Shown here piece after piece: positions 16,577 through 25,315 of a DNA stretch of 64,000 nt. This stretch comes from Halopelagius inordinatus (lineage in GTDB: Archaea; Halobacteriota; Halobacteria; Halobacteriales; Haloferacaceae): the NCBI RefSeq assembly GCF_900113245.1, contig NZ_FOOQ01000001.1, positions 434,001-498,000 on the forward strand, written 5' to 3'. The notes beneath the pieces were generated by a model. The model worked only from the letters and a program-made list of their open reading frames with translations. It was not told where the DNA came from and did no database searches. Each line of letters starts with the position of its first letter. Position 1 is the first letter of the stretch. Made by a program: the position numbers and the translations under genes.

Positions 16577-17635
16577 TCACTCCAACTCGAACGGAGGCAT
16601 GTCGAGAAACGCCTTCTCGTACCCCTCGTGTCGGCCGACTTGCGGCGGCACGTCCACGGAGACGTTCACCTCGTCGTCCGGCGCTAATCCCGCCACCGAC
16701 GCGCCGTAGTGAAATCCGAGTTCGGCGTCGAGACTCGGCGCCAACCGACCGCTGTACGTCTCGCCGTCCCCTACGTCCGCCGACAGCGCCATGCCCGGTA
16801 TCGTGAGACCGCTGTGCGGCGTGCGCGCGGAGACGGCGAGGTACGGGTCGTCACCGAACCGGTCGGCTTCGACGAGGCTCCCGACGAACGCCGCGTCACC
16901 GCTCGCCCCGCGTCCGAGCGGCGTCCCCGGCAGGGGGTCCGGCGCGGTTCCGGTCGGTATCGCCTCCATCCGCATCGGTTCCAGCGCACCGCGCGTTCCC
17001 TGCTTTTCTTCGAGGAGCCTGTAGGGGATGTCGTTCAACTCGCGCTCTTCGAACTCGAACTCGATGCTTCCGGACGCGCCGTCGCCGAACTTCCCGTCGA
17101 GAGACCCGTACCGGGCGATATCGGTACCGCCGACGCTCACCCGAATCTCGTAGGTCCCGTCGCCGTCGAGGGGGAAGTTCGCGCCGTAGTGAAAGCCCAT
17201 GCGCTGAGAGAGCATCGGATAGATGACCTCTTCGGACACCAAAGAGCCCTCGCGGACGATTTCGAGCGACAGACCGGCGTTCGGAACGACCGTTCCAGTC
17301 GCGGGGTCCCACGGCGTCGCCATCAGGTGGACGGCGTCGCTCGCCTCTACCGGCGTCTGCGTCGTCACGAACTCGCCGCCCTCGTTCTCGACGACCCAAA
17401 AGCGGTGAGGGTACGAGTACATCACTCCGACTCGCACGTCGTCTACGTCCGTCGTCCCGACCATCTCCATCCCCTCGACGTGCGTCGGGACGTACACCGC
17501 GTCGGGGCGGTTCTCGACGAGCGGCGGTTCGTCGCTCTGTGTCGTCTCGAAGAGGCTCGCCGCGCCGCCCAGACAGCCCGAGAGAGATCCGAGGGCGGCG
17601 GCACCGAACCCGCCGAGAACGCGGCGTCGCTGCAT
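16577..17635 (-). CDS. Tat lipoprotein, P19/Tp34-like candidate metal-binding protein
   Basis: The ATG at 17635 starts MQRRRVLGGFGAAALG, then the lipobox LSGC, giving a membrane-anchored extracellular protein of 352 residues. Two related halves each carry a GFHYGANF.../GFHYGASV... strand followed by a PLDGDGTYEIRV-type beta segment. This resembles the P19/Tp34 iron-binding fold (DGxHYGxN...GxYKV) known from bacterial ferrous-iron uptake. VGVMYSYPHRFWVVENEGGEF is also conserved-looking. The iron role is inference from this resemblance. It lies downstream of a large membrane protein and nikR on the same strand. Confidence 0.75.
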   Translation of the reverse strand: MQRRRVLGGFGAAALGSLSGCLGGAASLFETTQSDEPPLVENRPDAVYVPTHVEGMEMVGTTDVDDVRVGVMYSYPHRFWVVENEGGEFVTTQTPVEASDAVHLMATPWDPATGTVVPNAGLSLEIVREGSLVSEEVIYPMLSQRMGFHYGANFPLDGDGTYEIRVSVGGTDIARYGSLDGKFGDGASGSIEFEFEERELNDIPYRLLEEKQGTRGALEPMRMEAIPTGTAPDPLPGTPLGRGASGDAAFVGSLVEADRFGDDPYLAVSARTPHSGLTIPGMALSADVGDGETYSGRLAPSLDAELGFHYGASVAGLAPDDEVNVSVDVPPQVGRHEGYEKAFLDMPPFELE

Positions 17636-17772
17636 ACTCCGACTCGGAGATGCGGGTGCATACGGGTTCTGGTGCGGCCGTCGAACGAGAGCCTCGGGCG
17701 GGAACGCGGCGACCGGTCGCCGCGGCCACCGCGGGGGTCCGACGCTCGAACGGCGGCGGCCGGAACGCCGCC

Positions 17773-19254
17773 TCACCCCGCGACCGGAAGCGAGACGACC
17801 CAAAGCGACAGGGCGGTGTAGCCGACCATCAGAGCGACGAGCGGAGCCTGCGCGAGGACCGTCCACCGCTTCGTGAGCGCTCGTGTCTCCTCGAAGCGGT
17901 CGCCGGACGCGGGTCGGCGGGCCGTCAGGAGTCGCCTGACTGCGGCGACGGCGGCGACGACGGCGACGACGTGACCCGCGACGACGAACGCCACCTGCGA
18001 GAGCCAAAACAGCGGCACGGAGAGCCACCAGAGGGGGTCGAACGACTCGAACCCCGAGAGAGTCGGGAGGCGGCCGAGGTACGTCGCGACGAATCCGTAG
18101 TTGTGCGCGACTTCGTACGCCGCCGCGACGGGGAGAATCGTCCCGCCGAACGCGACTGTGGCCGCGTCGAGCCGTCCGCCGTCCGGTTCCGCGCCGGTCG
18201 CCGACACAGTCGCGTCGCGTCCGGACTGGCCCCGTGCGGCGCGCACGAGTCGCGCCACGGCGACGGCGACGGCGAGATACGCCACGAGAAATCCGAACAG
18301 TCCCGCCTCGTAGAGGACGACGCTCACCTCCGGACCGGCGCCGAACGCCTCTCGAACCCCGGCGTAGATGTCCCAGTAGACGGACGACTCGGCGAACCCG
18401 TCGAACGTCACCGTGTACACCATCGCCACGGCGAAGGCGGTCAGCGTCCGCGTCGATAGCGGCGTCGAACAGTCGCGCCACGGCGCGCGGAGTTCGGCGG
18501 TCCATCCCCCGTCGTCGCGAGTCGTCACGGAGAAGGGGGCCGACCGACCGAGGAGGCCGTACAGCACCTCGAAGACGTCGCCGCGTTCGAACCACTCGCG
18601 ACCGAAGAACAGAGCGCAGACGAGAGAGACAAGAGCGTAGACACCGACGACGACGGCAGTCGCCGTCGGACGTTGCGGGATACGCGTGAGATTCTCCGTG
18701 ATGCCGACGAGGACGAGGAACCACGCGAGTGCGGGCCAGTGACCCAACGTCTCCGGGTACGATCTGAGCCGTATCTCTCCGCCCGCGAGGTGACAGAGGG
18801 CGTCGTACAGCGTCCGCCACGGCGACAGCACTCGCCACGGACTGCCGGCGAGGACGGACGCCAGAGCGACGCCTTTCAGCCATACCACCCACGTGAAAAG
18901 CGTCGCGAAGTTCCGGGCGGCCGCCCGCGGCCCCGTGAGACCGGCGACCAACACCCAGACGAACGCGAGGAGAAACGCCGCCCGGGCCGCCAGACTCACC
19001 GACCGACCGACCGCACCCGGAACCTCGACGACCCGTCGTCGGACCGTCGGCGTCTCCGCTCCCGTCGCGAGGATAGCCGCGGTGACTCCCACCGCGACGG
19101 CGGCCCCTCCGGCGACGAATTCGACGGGAACCGGCGCGTCGAACCGCGAGGCGAACTGGTGTGCGGCGACGGGGCGGGCGGCCAACGAGACGAGGAGTGT
19201 GACGAACGCCGCCCGTCCGACCGTTCGTCGTCGCCTTCGTCTGCCCGTAGTCAT
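17773..19254 (-). CDS. polytopic membrane protein with N-terminal signal and AHQF motif
   Basis: This 493-residue protein starts MTTGRRRRRR, then a signal-like helix ending ARPVAAHQF, and has about 10-12 membrane helices. Blocks such as FTWVVWLKGVALASVLAGSPW, RVLSPWRTLYD and AYEVAHNYGFV resemble the large actinobacterial family often mislabelled fenitrothion hydrolase, a polytopic membrane protein of uncertain role. If the signal is cut after VAA, the mature protein would start with His, a possible copper- or metal-binding terminus; this is speculation. Its place between nikR and a candidate metal lipoprotein suggests metal handling. Confidence 0.75.
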   Translation of the reverse strand: MTTGRRRRRRTVGRAAFVTLLVSLAARPVAAHQFASRFDAPVPVEFVAGGAAVAVGVTAAILATGAETPTVRRRVVEVPGAVGRSVSLAARAAFLLAFVWVLVAGLTGPRAAARNFATLFTWVVWLKGVALASVLAGSPWRVLSPWRTLYDALCHLAGGEIRLRSYPETLGHWPALAWFLVLVGITENLTRIPQRPTATAVVVGVYALVSLVCALFFGREWFERGDVFEVLYGLLGRSAPFSVTTRDDGGWTAELRAPWRDCSTPLSTRTLTAFAVAMVYTVTFDGFAESSVYWDIYAGVREAFGAGPEVSVVLYEAGLFGFLVAYLAVAVAVARLVRAARGQSGRDATVSATGAEPDGGRLDAATVAFGGTILPVAAAYEVAHNYGFVATYLGRLPTLSGFESFDPLWWLSVPLFWLSQVAFVVAGHVVAVVAAVAAVRRLLTARRPASGDRFEETRALTKRWTVLAQAPLVALMVGYTALSLWVVSLPVAG

Positions 19255-19334
19255 ACGGGGCTCGTTGCCGTGCGAGTCACAAAACGGAGTCGGTCCGGCG
19301 TCGCCCTTCGCGGTGGACACCACCGCGTCCCGCG

Positions 19335-19760
19335 TTACGCCGTCGTGATGGCGGTGAAGTCGTCGACGGGCATCACGGAGTAATCGACGCTCAACGTGTC
19401 TTTCGTCGCGCGGATGCGCCCGACGAAGTTCGAGATATCTTCGAGTTCTCCTTCGAGGACGAAAAGCTCCATGCAGTAGTGGTTCCCCACGTGGTTGTGG
19501 AAGTTCGAGGCGACGAGGCCCTCGAACTCGTGGCGCAACTTCATCATCTTCTCCTCTACGGCCGTCGTCTCGAAGTCGAAGATGACCGTGACGACGGCCA
19601 TCAGTTTCCTGTCTTCGAGTCGCTTGTCCTCGAACTCGCCGAGGAGGTTTCGGGCCGCCTCGCGGACGACTTCGCTTCGTCCGGTGTAGCCGTGTTCGCC
19701 CGCGAAAGAGTCGATGCGCTCCAACAACTCCTCCGGCATGGAGACACTGACAACGGTCAT
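19335..19760 (-). CDS. nikR: NikR-type nickel-responsive regulator
   Basis: This 141-residue protein has the two NikR domains. Residues 1-45 form a ribbon-helix-helix ([20 protein letters not shown]...[10 protein letters not shown]). Residues 55-135 form an ACT-like nickel-binding domain. Ligand candidates are His in MKLRHEF and the cluster HNHVGNHYC (two His and Cys), as in the E. coli nickel site. It represses nickel transporters when nickel is bound. It is probably first in a run with the membrane protein (80-bp gap) and the lipoprotein. A palindrome over its own TATA box suggests autoregulation. Confidence 0.93.
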   Translation of the reverse strand: MTVVSVSMPEELLERIDSFAGEHGYTGRSEVVREAARNLLGEFEDKRLEDRKLMAVVTVIFDFETTAVEEKMMKLRHEFEGLVASNFHNHVGNHYCMELFVLEGELEDISNFVGRIRATKDTLSVDYSVMPVDDFTAITTA

Positions 19761-19779
19761 GTATTAATCCACGCCGCAT

Positions 19780-19796
19780 CCGGTATTAAATACTGG
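19780..19796 (-). promoter_or_regulatory. palindromic operator over the nikR TATA box
   Basis: CCAGTATTTAATACCGG is a 17-bp dyad with one mismatched pair. It contains TTTAATA, centred about 26 nt before the nikR ATG, exactly the TATA position of a leaderless gene. A repressor bound here would block TBP. Confidence 0.55.
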
Positions 19797-19912
19797 TATC
19801 GCCGTCCACGGACTCCGCGGCGGACGACGCGCCCCGTTCCGCGACTGCCTCTCGGCCGCCCTCCTCCGCGACCGTAGTTTATTATAGTATTCTAACTAAT
19901 CATATAGTAGAA

Positions 19913-20425
19913 ATGTCCATGGCAGCTGAAACGGCCGAAGACGAACTCGCCGAATCGAGCATCCACGAGGTGTTGAGCAACGACCGCCGTCGGATGGTTA
20001 TCGAACACCTCCAGCAGAGCGACGAACTCACCCTCCGCGAACTGTCGGAGCGAATCGCGGCGCAAGAGACGGGCGAGTCGCCGCCGCCGCGCAACATCCG
20101 CCAGAGCGCGTACGTCTCCTTACAGCAGACTCACATCCCCAAACTGGTCGGACTCGACATCGTAGAGTACGACGAACGCGAGAAACTGGTCGAACTGAAG
20201 CGGTCGGACAAAGTCGAGGTGTACATGGAAGTCGTCCCCGAGGGCGAGATAACGTGGAGCCAGTATTACGCCGGACTCGGCGCTCTCGGCGTGGTCGCGA
20301 CGGCGGCACCCGCCGCGGGCGTCCCCGGGTTCGCGTCGGTCGGCGGGGTTCCCATCGCCACCACGGTGTTCCTTCTCGTCCTCTGTTCTGCGCTCTACCA
20401 GCGGTATCGACAGGTACGAGACTGA
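19913..20425 (+). CDS. DUF7344-type winged-helix protein with two C-terminal TM helices
   Basis: Residues 15-105 form a haloarchaeal winged-helix domain (SSIHEVLSNDRRRMVIEHL, LTLRELSERIAAQE, SLQQTHIPKLVGLDIVEYD). Hydrophobic helices follow near 125-142 and 146-163. The pairing of a DNA-binding-like head with a membrane anchor is frequent in haloarchaea (DUF7344 as I recall) and suggests a membrane-tethered regulator. The target is unknown. The 170-residue frame starts at ATG 19913; Met3 is an alternative. Confidence 0.8.
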   Translation: MSMAAETAEDELAESSIHEVLSNDRRRMVIEHLQQSDELTLRELSERIAAQETGESPPPRNIRQSAYVSLQQTHIPKLVGLDIVEYDEREKLVELKRSDKVEVYMEVVPEGEITWSQYYAGLGALGVVATAAPAAGVPGFASVGGVPIATTVFLLVLCSALYQRYRQVRD

Positions 20426-20574
20426 GTCCGGTTTCGACGACGCCCGCCCACGTAGTTTTTTGACCGACACGGCCGACGAGAGTGTTCGTTCGCAATCGTA
20501 ACTGCACGTTCGTTTTCGACGCTCGGGAATCGGACGGGCGTTGAAGTGGGACCGACGCGAACCCCCGGACGACC

Positions 20575-21549
20575 ATGACGTACCAAGTCGTCGTCAGCGA
20601 CGTCCACATGATTCGTCCCGAGGCGATTCGGGACCACCTCGGTGACGCCGCGGAAGCGACGTTCGCGGAACTCGGCTCCGTCGAGGCCCTCGTAGCGGAG
20701 TGCGAGGCGGTCGATGCCGACGCGGCCATCACCGACGTCGCCACGCCGGTACCGGCGGCGGTGTTCGAGACACTCGACCTCTCGGTCGTCGCGCGTGCGG
20801 CCGTCGGGTTCGACAACATCGACGTTTCGGCGGCCGCCGACGCGGGTGTGACGGTCACTCACGTCCCCGGCTACTGCACCGACGAGGTGGCGACGCAGGC
20901 GCTTGCGCTCCTTCTCGCGTGCGTCCGGGCGGTTCGAGAGTACGACGAGTCTGTCAGACGCGGCGAGTGGGCCGCGTTCCCCTCGCGGAACCTCCACCGC
21001 CTCCGCGGACGAACGCTCGGGTTCGTCTCGTTCGGCGCCATCGGGCGGCGACTGGCCGAACTCACCTCGGGGTTCGGCGTGGACGCCGTCGCGTACGACC
21101 CGTACCTCGACGAGTCCGAGACGGAGGACGTCGGCGTCGATGTCGAACTCGTCGGGTTCGAGGAACTGTTAGAGCGGTCGGACTACGTCTCCGTCAACGC
21201 GCCCGCGACGCCGGAGACGCGCGGCATGTTCGACGCCGACGCGTTCTCGCGGATGCGAGCGGAGTCGATACTCGTCAACACCGGGCGGGGGGCCGTCGTA
21301 GACGAGGACGCTCTCGTTTCCGCACTCGACGCCGGCGAAATCGGTGCCGCGGGGTTAGACGTCTTCGAGTCGGAACCGCTCTCTCCGGAGTCGCCGCTGA
21401 CCGACCGCGAGGACGTGGTGCTGTCGCCGCACGCCGGATGGTACTCCGAGGAGTCAATCGAGGAACTCAACCGCCGAGTCGCATCGGACGTGCGGCGGGT
21501 CCTCCGCGGGGAGACGCCGGAGTCGCCCGTCGACCCCGAGTGGGCCTGA
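20575..21549 (+). CDS. D-2-hydroxyacid dehydrogenase, NAD-dependent
   Basis: The 324-residue protein has the family's discontinuous catalytic and Rossmann domains. A modified glycine loop GFVSFGAIGR (about residue 147) binds NAD. Catalytic residues are visible: Arg in NTGRGAVVDEDAL, Glu in the LDVFESEPL region, and His in LSPHAGWYSEES. CtBP- and SerA-like proteins share HAGWYS-type ends. The substrate cannot be read; it lacks the ACT domain of a classical SerA. It is monocistronic between a regulator and a convergent gene. Confidence 0.88.
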   Translation: MTYQVVVSDVHMIRPEAIRDHLGDAAEATFAELGSVEALVAECEAVDADAAITDVATPVPAAVFETLDLSVVARAAVGFDNIDVSAAADAGVTVTHVPGYCTDEVATQALALLLACVRAVREYDESVRRGEWAAFPSRNLHRLRGRTLGFVSFGAIGRRLAELTSGFGVDAVAYDPYLDESETEDVGVDVELVGFEELLERSDYVSVNAPATPETRGMFDADAFSRMRAESILVNTGRGAVVDEDALVSALDAGEIGAAGLDVFESEPLSPESPLTDREDVVLSPHAGWYSEESIEELNRRVASDVRRVLRGETPESPVDPEWA

Positions 21550-21564
21550 CGAGGGCGGTTCGAC

Positions 21565-22203
21565 TCAGGCGTACGTGTCTCGGACCGTCCGCGCGAGCAT
21601 CCCGTCGCGTCGGAACGCGATGTAGACGACGAGGAACGGTTCGTCGGCCGGTCGGAGCACGAACACCGCCCGCGGTTGTTCGCTCTCGGGGGCGCGACCC
21701 TCGTTTGCGCGCTCGACGAGGGGTTCCAACGGCGTGACGCCGCTTTTGAACTCCTCGAACAGGTCCCGCGCGCCCGTCTGTTTCGCGAAGACGTAGAGCG
21801 CGCCGTTCGGGTCGCCGTCCGTGTCTCTCGTCACGCGACTGTTCATCGCCTCGCCGTCGGCCTCCGCGGCCCACCACGTCTCCTTTGCCGCCTCGAACAT
21901 CCCGGTGACGCCGTCGAGAAACTCGAACGTCGTCTCTGCGACCACCTCGACGGACTCGAACCGCGGGTCGCCGTCCGTCCACGCGAGGTGGGCGTCCACG
22001 AGGTTCCCGGATTCGAGCGATTCGACCGTCTCCCCGAGGGTGCTGTCGTACCCCGTCGCCGCGACGTACGTCGGCCCGAACACCTCCTCGTCCTCGCCGT
22101 CAGCGTCGGCAGACTGCGTCTCGTCAACGTCTATCAGGAGAAGTTCGTTCGGGTCGCGCGGCCGCCCGAGCACGCGGTATCGACCCGTCGTCGTCAGGTC
22201 CAT
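21565..22203 (-). CDS. haloarchaeal conserved protein (DUF6663-like)
   Basis: This is a 212-residue acidic soluble protein starting MDLTTTGRYRVLGRPRD. It contains FEFLDGVTGMFEAAKETWWAAE and ends FRRDGMLARTVRDTYA. I associate this pattern with the haloarchaeal DUF6663 family, whose function is unknown. There are no catalytic motifs or membrane segments. It is convergent with the dehydrogenase, with a 15-bp gap. Confidence 0.75.
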   Translation of the reverse strand: MDLTTTGRYRVLGRPRDPNELLLIDVDETQSADADGEDEEVFGPTYVAATGYDSTLGETVESLESGNLVDAHLAWTDGDPRFESVEVVAETTFEFLDGVTGMFEAAKETWWAAEADGEAMNSRVTRDTDGDPNGALYVFAKQTGARDLFEEFKSGVTPLEPLVERANEGRAPESEQPRAVFVLRPADEPFLVVYIAFRRDGMLARTVRDTYA

Positions 22204-22502
22204 ACCCGACGGTTGCGGGCGGCGGTGAATAAGCCGGGCGATTCCGGCGGGAGAGAGAGCGGTGGACGGGCGAGTCCGCCACCGGAACGTGCGAGATGGG
22301 TGCCTCGACGATGGTTGCGCTGGCAGGCGTCCGAACCATCGGTTACCTGTCGGACGGCTACGGAGTTGAGCCCGCGGTCTTCATAGTTCGCGTGTTTATC
22401 TACCGTGCCGGTCCGCAGTCGCGCGAACCACCCGGTTTCGCGGCAGTAGCGGCGCGGACGCGTCCGAGCGAGTGCGTCGTTCGGCGGTGCGTTCGACCCG
22501 CG
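22204..22502. other. intergenic region, about 300 bp
   Basis: I see no supported gene, RNA or clear repeat between the DUF6663-like gene start and the nhaC stop. Confidence 0.4.
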
Positions 22503-23981
22503 TCAGTCGTCGGCGAGCGACTCGACTGCGCCTTTGATGCCCGCGTTCGTCTCCTCGCTCTGTTTCGTTATGCGCCACCCGGTGACGCCCATGATGAGGA
22601 GGATGGCGGGCGAGAGAAAGCCGAGGAAGTAGTACGGCGCGTATTCGAGCGTCGGCACCCCGAGCACCGTCGCCATGTACACCCCGCCCGCGTTCCACGG
22701 GACGAGAGCGCTCGTCGTCGTCCCGGCGGCTTCGACGGCCCGCGAGAGGTTCCGGCTGTCCAGGTCGAAGTCGTCGTACAGGCCGCGGAGACTCATCCCC
22801 GGGACGACGATAGACATGTACTGCTCGGCCGCGAGGACGTTCATCCCGAACGCCGACAGCGCCGTCCCCGCCGTGAGGCTCCCGACGCTTTTCATCGACT
22901 GCCCGAGTCTGTGGGCGATGACCGCGAGGACGCCCGTCCGTTCGAGGATACCGCCGAGTGCGAGTGCGGCGACGACGACGGTTATCGTCCACGACGACCC
23001 CGTGAGACCGCCGCTCGCCAAGAGGTCGTTGACGAGTTCGACGTCAGTCTCGACGCTCGTGCCCGACTGCGCGACTTCCATCGCGGCGACCAGACCCTCC
23101 GTCGAAACCGGACCCTGCACGAGAATCTGCGTCGCGATACCCGCAAAGACGCCGGACGTGATGGCCGGAAGCGCCGGATAGCCCCGGAGCGCCAGCGCGA
23201 ACGTCAGCACGAGTGGCGCGAACGTCACCGGCGAGACGACGTAGCTTCCGGAGATGGCAGACTGGATGGACTCCACCCGCCCCGGCGGGATAGCGCCCGT
23301 CGCCGTCAGTCCGAGGTAGGTGTACAGTCCGAGCGAGATAACGAGCGCCAGACCGGTTCCGACGCGCATCGTCCGAACGTGCGTCATCAGGTCGGTGTTG
23401 GTCACCGCCGCCGCGAGGTTCGTCGTGTCCGACAGCGGCGATATCTTGTCGCCGGTGTACGCGCCGGTGAGGACGGCACCCGCCGTCATCGGCTCGGGAA
23501 CGCCGAGTCCCGCGCCGATGCCGATGAACGCGACGCCGAGCGTCCCAGCCGTCGTCCACGAGGACCCGATGGCGAACGCAACGACTGCCGCCAGAAGCGT
23601 CGCCACCGGCAGAAACACCGTCGGCGTGAGAAGTTCCAACCCGTAGTAGATGAGCGTCGGGATGGTTCCCGCGCCCGTCCACGTCGAGATGAGCATGTAG
23701 ATGACGAAGATTATGAGAATAGCCTGCATCCCCATCAAGAGTCCGTCGGCGATGCCCTCGTACATCGACCGCCAGGACTGTCCGAGCCAGTACCGACCCA
23801 CGAGTCCGGTCAGCCCGATACCGAACAGAAGCGGTATCTGCGGGTCTAAGTCGAGCAGAATCGCGCCGACGCTCAGGAAAAACAACATCCCGAAGATGGG
23901 GACGAGCGCCTGCCCGAGCGTCGGTCGCTCGTCCTCGGGGATGTCGTCGTACGTCAGCGGTTCGAACGATAGAGTCGCCAT
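22503..23981 (-). CDS. nhaC: NhaC-family Na+/H+ antiporter
   Basis: The 492-residue membrane protein has about 11-12 helices and the NhaC signature GAYTGDKISPLSDTTNLA, with conserved Asp and Ser/Thr residues for cation exchange. Other conserved blocks are AIGSSWTTAGTLGVAFIGIG and VPWNAGGVYM. It should export sodium (or exchange malate/lactate in some relatives) at the expense of the proton gradient, fitting a salt-loving cell. The start at ATG 23981 is preceded by a divergent kinase gene. Confidence 0.92.
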   Translation of the reverse strand: MATLSFEPLTYDDIPEDERPTLGQALVPIFGMLFFLSVGAILLDLDPQIPLLFGIGLTGLVGRYWLGQSWRSMYEGIADGLLMGMQAILIIFVIYMLISTWTGAGTIPTLIYYGLELLTPTVFLPVATLLAAVVAFAIGSSWTTAGTLGVAFIGIGAGLGVPEPMTAGAVLTGAYTGDKISPLSDTTNLAAAVTNTDLMTHVRTMRVGTGLALVISLGLYTYLGLTATGAIPPGRVESIQSAISGSYVVSPVTFAPLVLTFALALRGYPALPAITSGVFAGIATQILVQGPVSTEGLVAAMEVAQSGTSVETDVELVNDLLASGGLTGSSWTITVVVAALALGGILERTGVLAVIAHRLGQSMKSVGSLTAGTALSAFGMNVLAAEQYMSIVVPGMSLRGLYDDFDLDSRNLSRAVEAAGTTTSALVPWNAGGVYMATVLGVPTLEYAPYYFLGFLSPAILLIMGVTGWRITKQSEETNAGIKGAVESLADD

Positions 23982-24125
23982 GTTCAGGACGGATATGCAC
24001 CTGGAGCATTTGTAATCGTCGGACTAATGCTTCCTGGGTATGTCATCTCGTGGCTCGGAGCGACGCTCTGCCGACCGACGGTGCGACGAAACCCTAATGC
24101 GATGGCGACGTGGAGATGGGGTAGG

Positions 24126-25310
24126 ATGGATACCAGTTCCCGACTGGCGGCGTACGGGCCGTCGATGCTCCGTTTGGTCGGGGCCGTACTCGTCTTCCTC
24201 CACGTCGTGCATCTCTTCGGGGACGTCCACGAGAGCGCGCACAGTCGCGCGTCGCTTCTGTTCACGACGCTCGGGCCACTCGCGACTGCGGTTCTCTTTT
24301 TGGCCGCGACGGGTTGGGTGCTCCGAACTGAGTTGGGACGTGACCGAGTCGAGACCCTCGTCCGCTGGACGTTCGTCGGTGTCACCGCCGTCGGTGGTCT
24401 CGGCGTCCTCACAGTCTTCTACCTGCGCGCGGAGGGACTCGACTTAGAGCAGTGGTGGTACCTCGTCGCCAACGCGGCCACCGGCGGCGCGTTCGTCGGC
24501 CTCCTCGTCGGCGTCTACGACGCCCGCGCCGCCCGAACCGCGGCCCGTCTCCGCTCGGAACGACGCCGCGCGGAGTGGCTGAGTCAACGCCTCCACGTCC
24601 TGAACCGAGTCCTCCGTCACGACCTGCGCAACGAACTGAACGTCGTCCACGGCTACGCCTCTCTCATCGCCGAGGGGGAGGGCGACGTTCGGAACCGCGC
24701 CGCCGTCATCGAACGAAAGTCCGAGGAGATTCTCCGATTGAGCGAGAAGGCCCGAGACTTAGAACGACTGCTCGCCGAGAGCGACGACGTCACGGCGGTG
24801 CAGTCTGACCTCGCGGCGGTCGTTCGCGAGAACCTCGACGCTCTCAGAACCGACCGCCCGGAGGTCGACGTCACCGTCGACGTACCGGACGAGGCGTCCG
24901 TCTCTTCGGTCCCCCTCCTCGACGCCGTGGTGGACGCCGTCGTCGAGAACGCCGTCGTCCACAACCCCTCGTCGGAACCGACCGTCTCGGTCGCCGTCCG
25001 CGTCAGTTCCGAGACGGTTCGCCTCCGCGTCGAAGACGACGGGCCGGGCATCCCCGAGGAGGAACTCGACGTGCTCGACGCGGGCGTCGAGACGCCGCTT
25101 CGACACTCCAGCGGCCTCGGCCTCTGGTTCGTCCAGTGGGCCGTTGCCGAGTCCGGCGGCCGACTCGAATTCGAGTCGCTGGCGGTCGGAACCGCCGTCC
25201 TCGTGACGCTTCCGAGAGCGGACGCGGCCGACGCCGCGGACTCGCCCGCGACGGCGACGCCGGACGACGAGGACCCGTTCTCCGCGTGGGGAACGAACCC
25301 GGGAATCTGA
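24126..25310 (+). CDS. membrane sensor histidine kinase
   Basis: The 394-residue protein (from MDTSSRLAAYG; MATWRWGRM at 24102 is an alternative start) has four predicted N-terminal helices (about residues 10-150) of 7TM/MASE-like sensor type. The kinase core follows. The H-box is VLRHDLRNELNVVHGYASLI with the phospho-His, the N-box is VVENAVVHN, and the G boxes are EDDGPGIPEEE and SGLGLWFVQW. No receiver gene is adjacent. The signal is unknown; many haloarchaeal kinases of this kind are orphans. Confidence 0.9.
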   Translation: MDTSSRLAAYGPSMLRLVGAVLVFLHVVHLFGDVHESAHSRASLLFTTLGPLATAVLFLAATGWVLRTELGRDRVETLVRWTFVGVTAVGGLGVLTVFYLRAEGLDLEQWWYLVANAATGGAFVGLLVGVYDARAARTAARLRSERRRAEWLSQRLHVLNRVLRHDLRNELNVVHGYASLIAEGEGDVRNRAAVIERKSEEILRLSEKARDLERLLAESDDVTAVQSDLAAVVRENLDALRTDRPEVDVTVDVPDEASVSSVPLLDAVVDAVVENAVVHNPSSEPTVSVAVRVSSETVRLRVEDDGPGIPEEELDVLDAGVETPLRHSSGLGLWFVQWAVAESGGRLEFESLAVGTAVLVTLPRADAADAADSPATATPDDEDPFSAWGTNPGI

Positions 25311-25315
25311 CCGCC

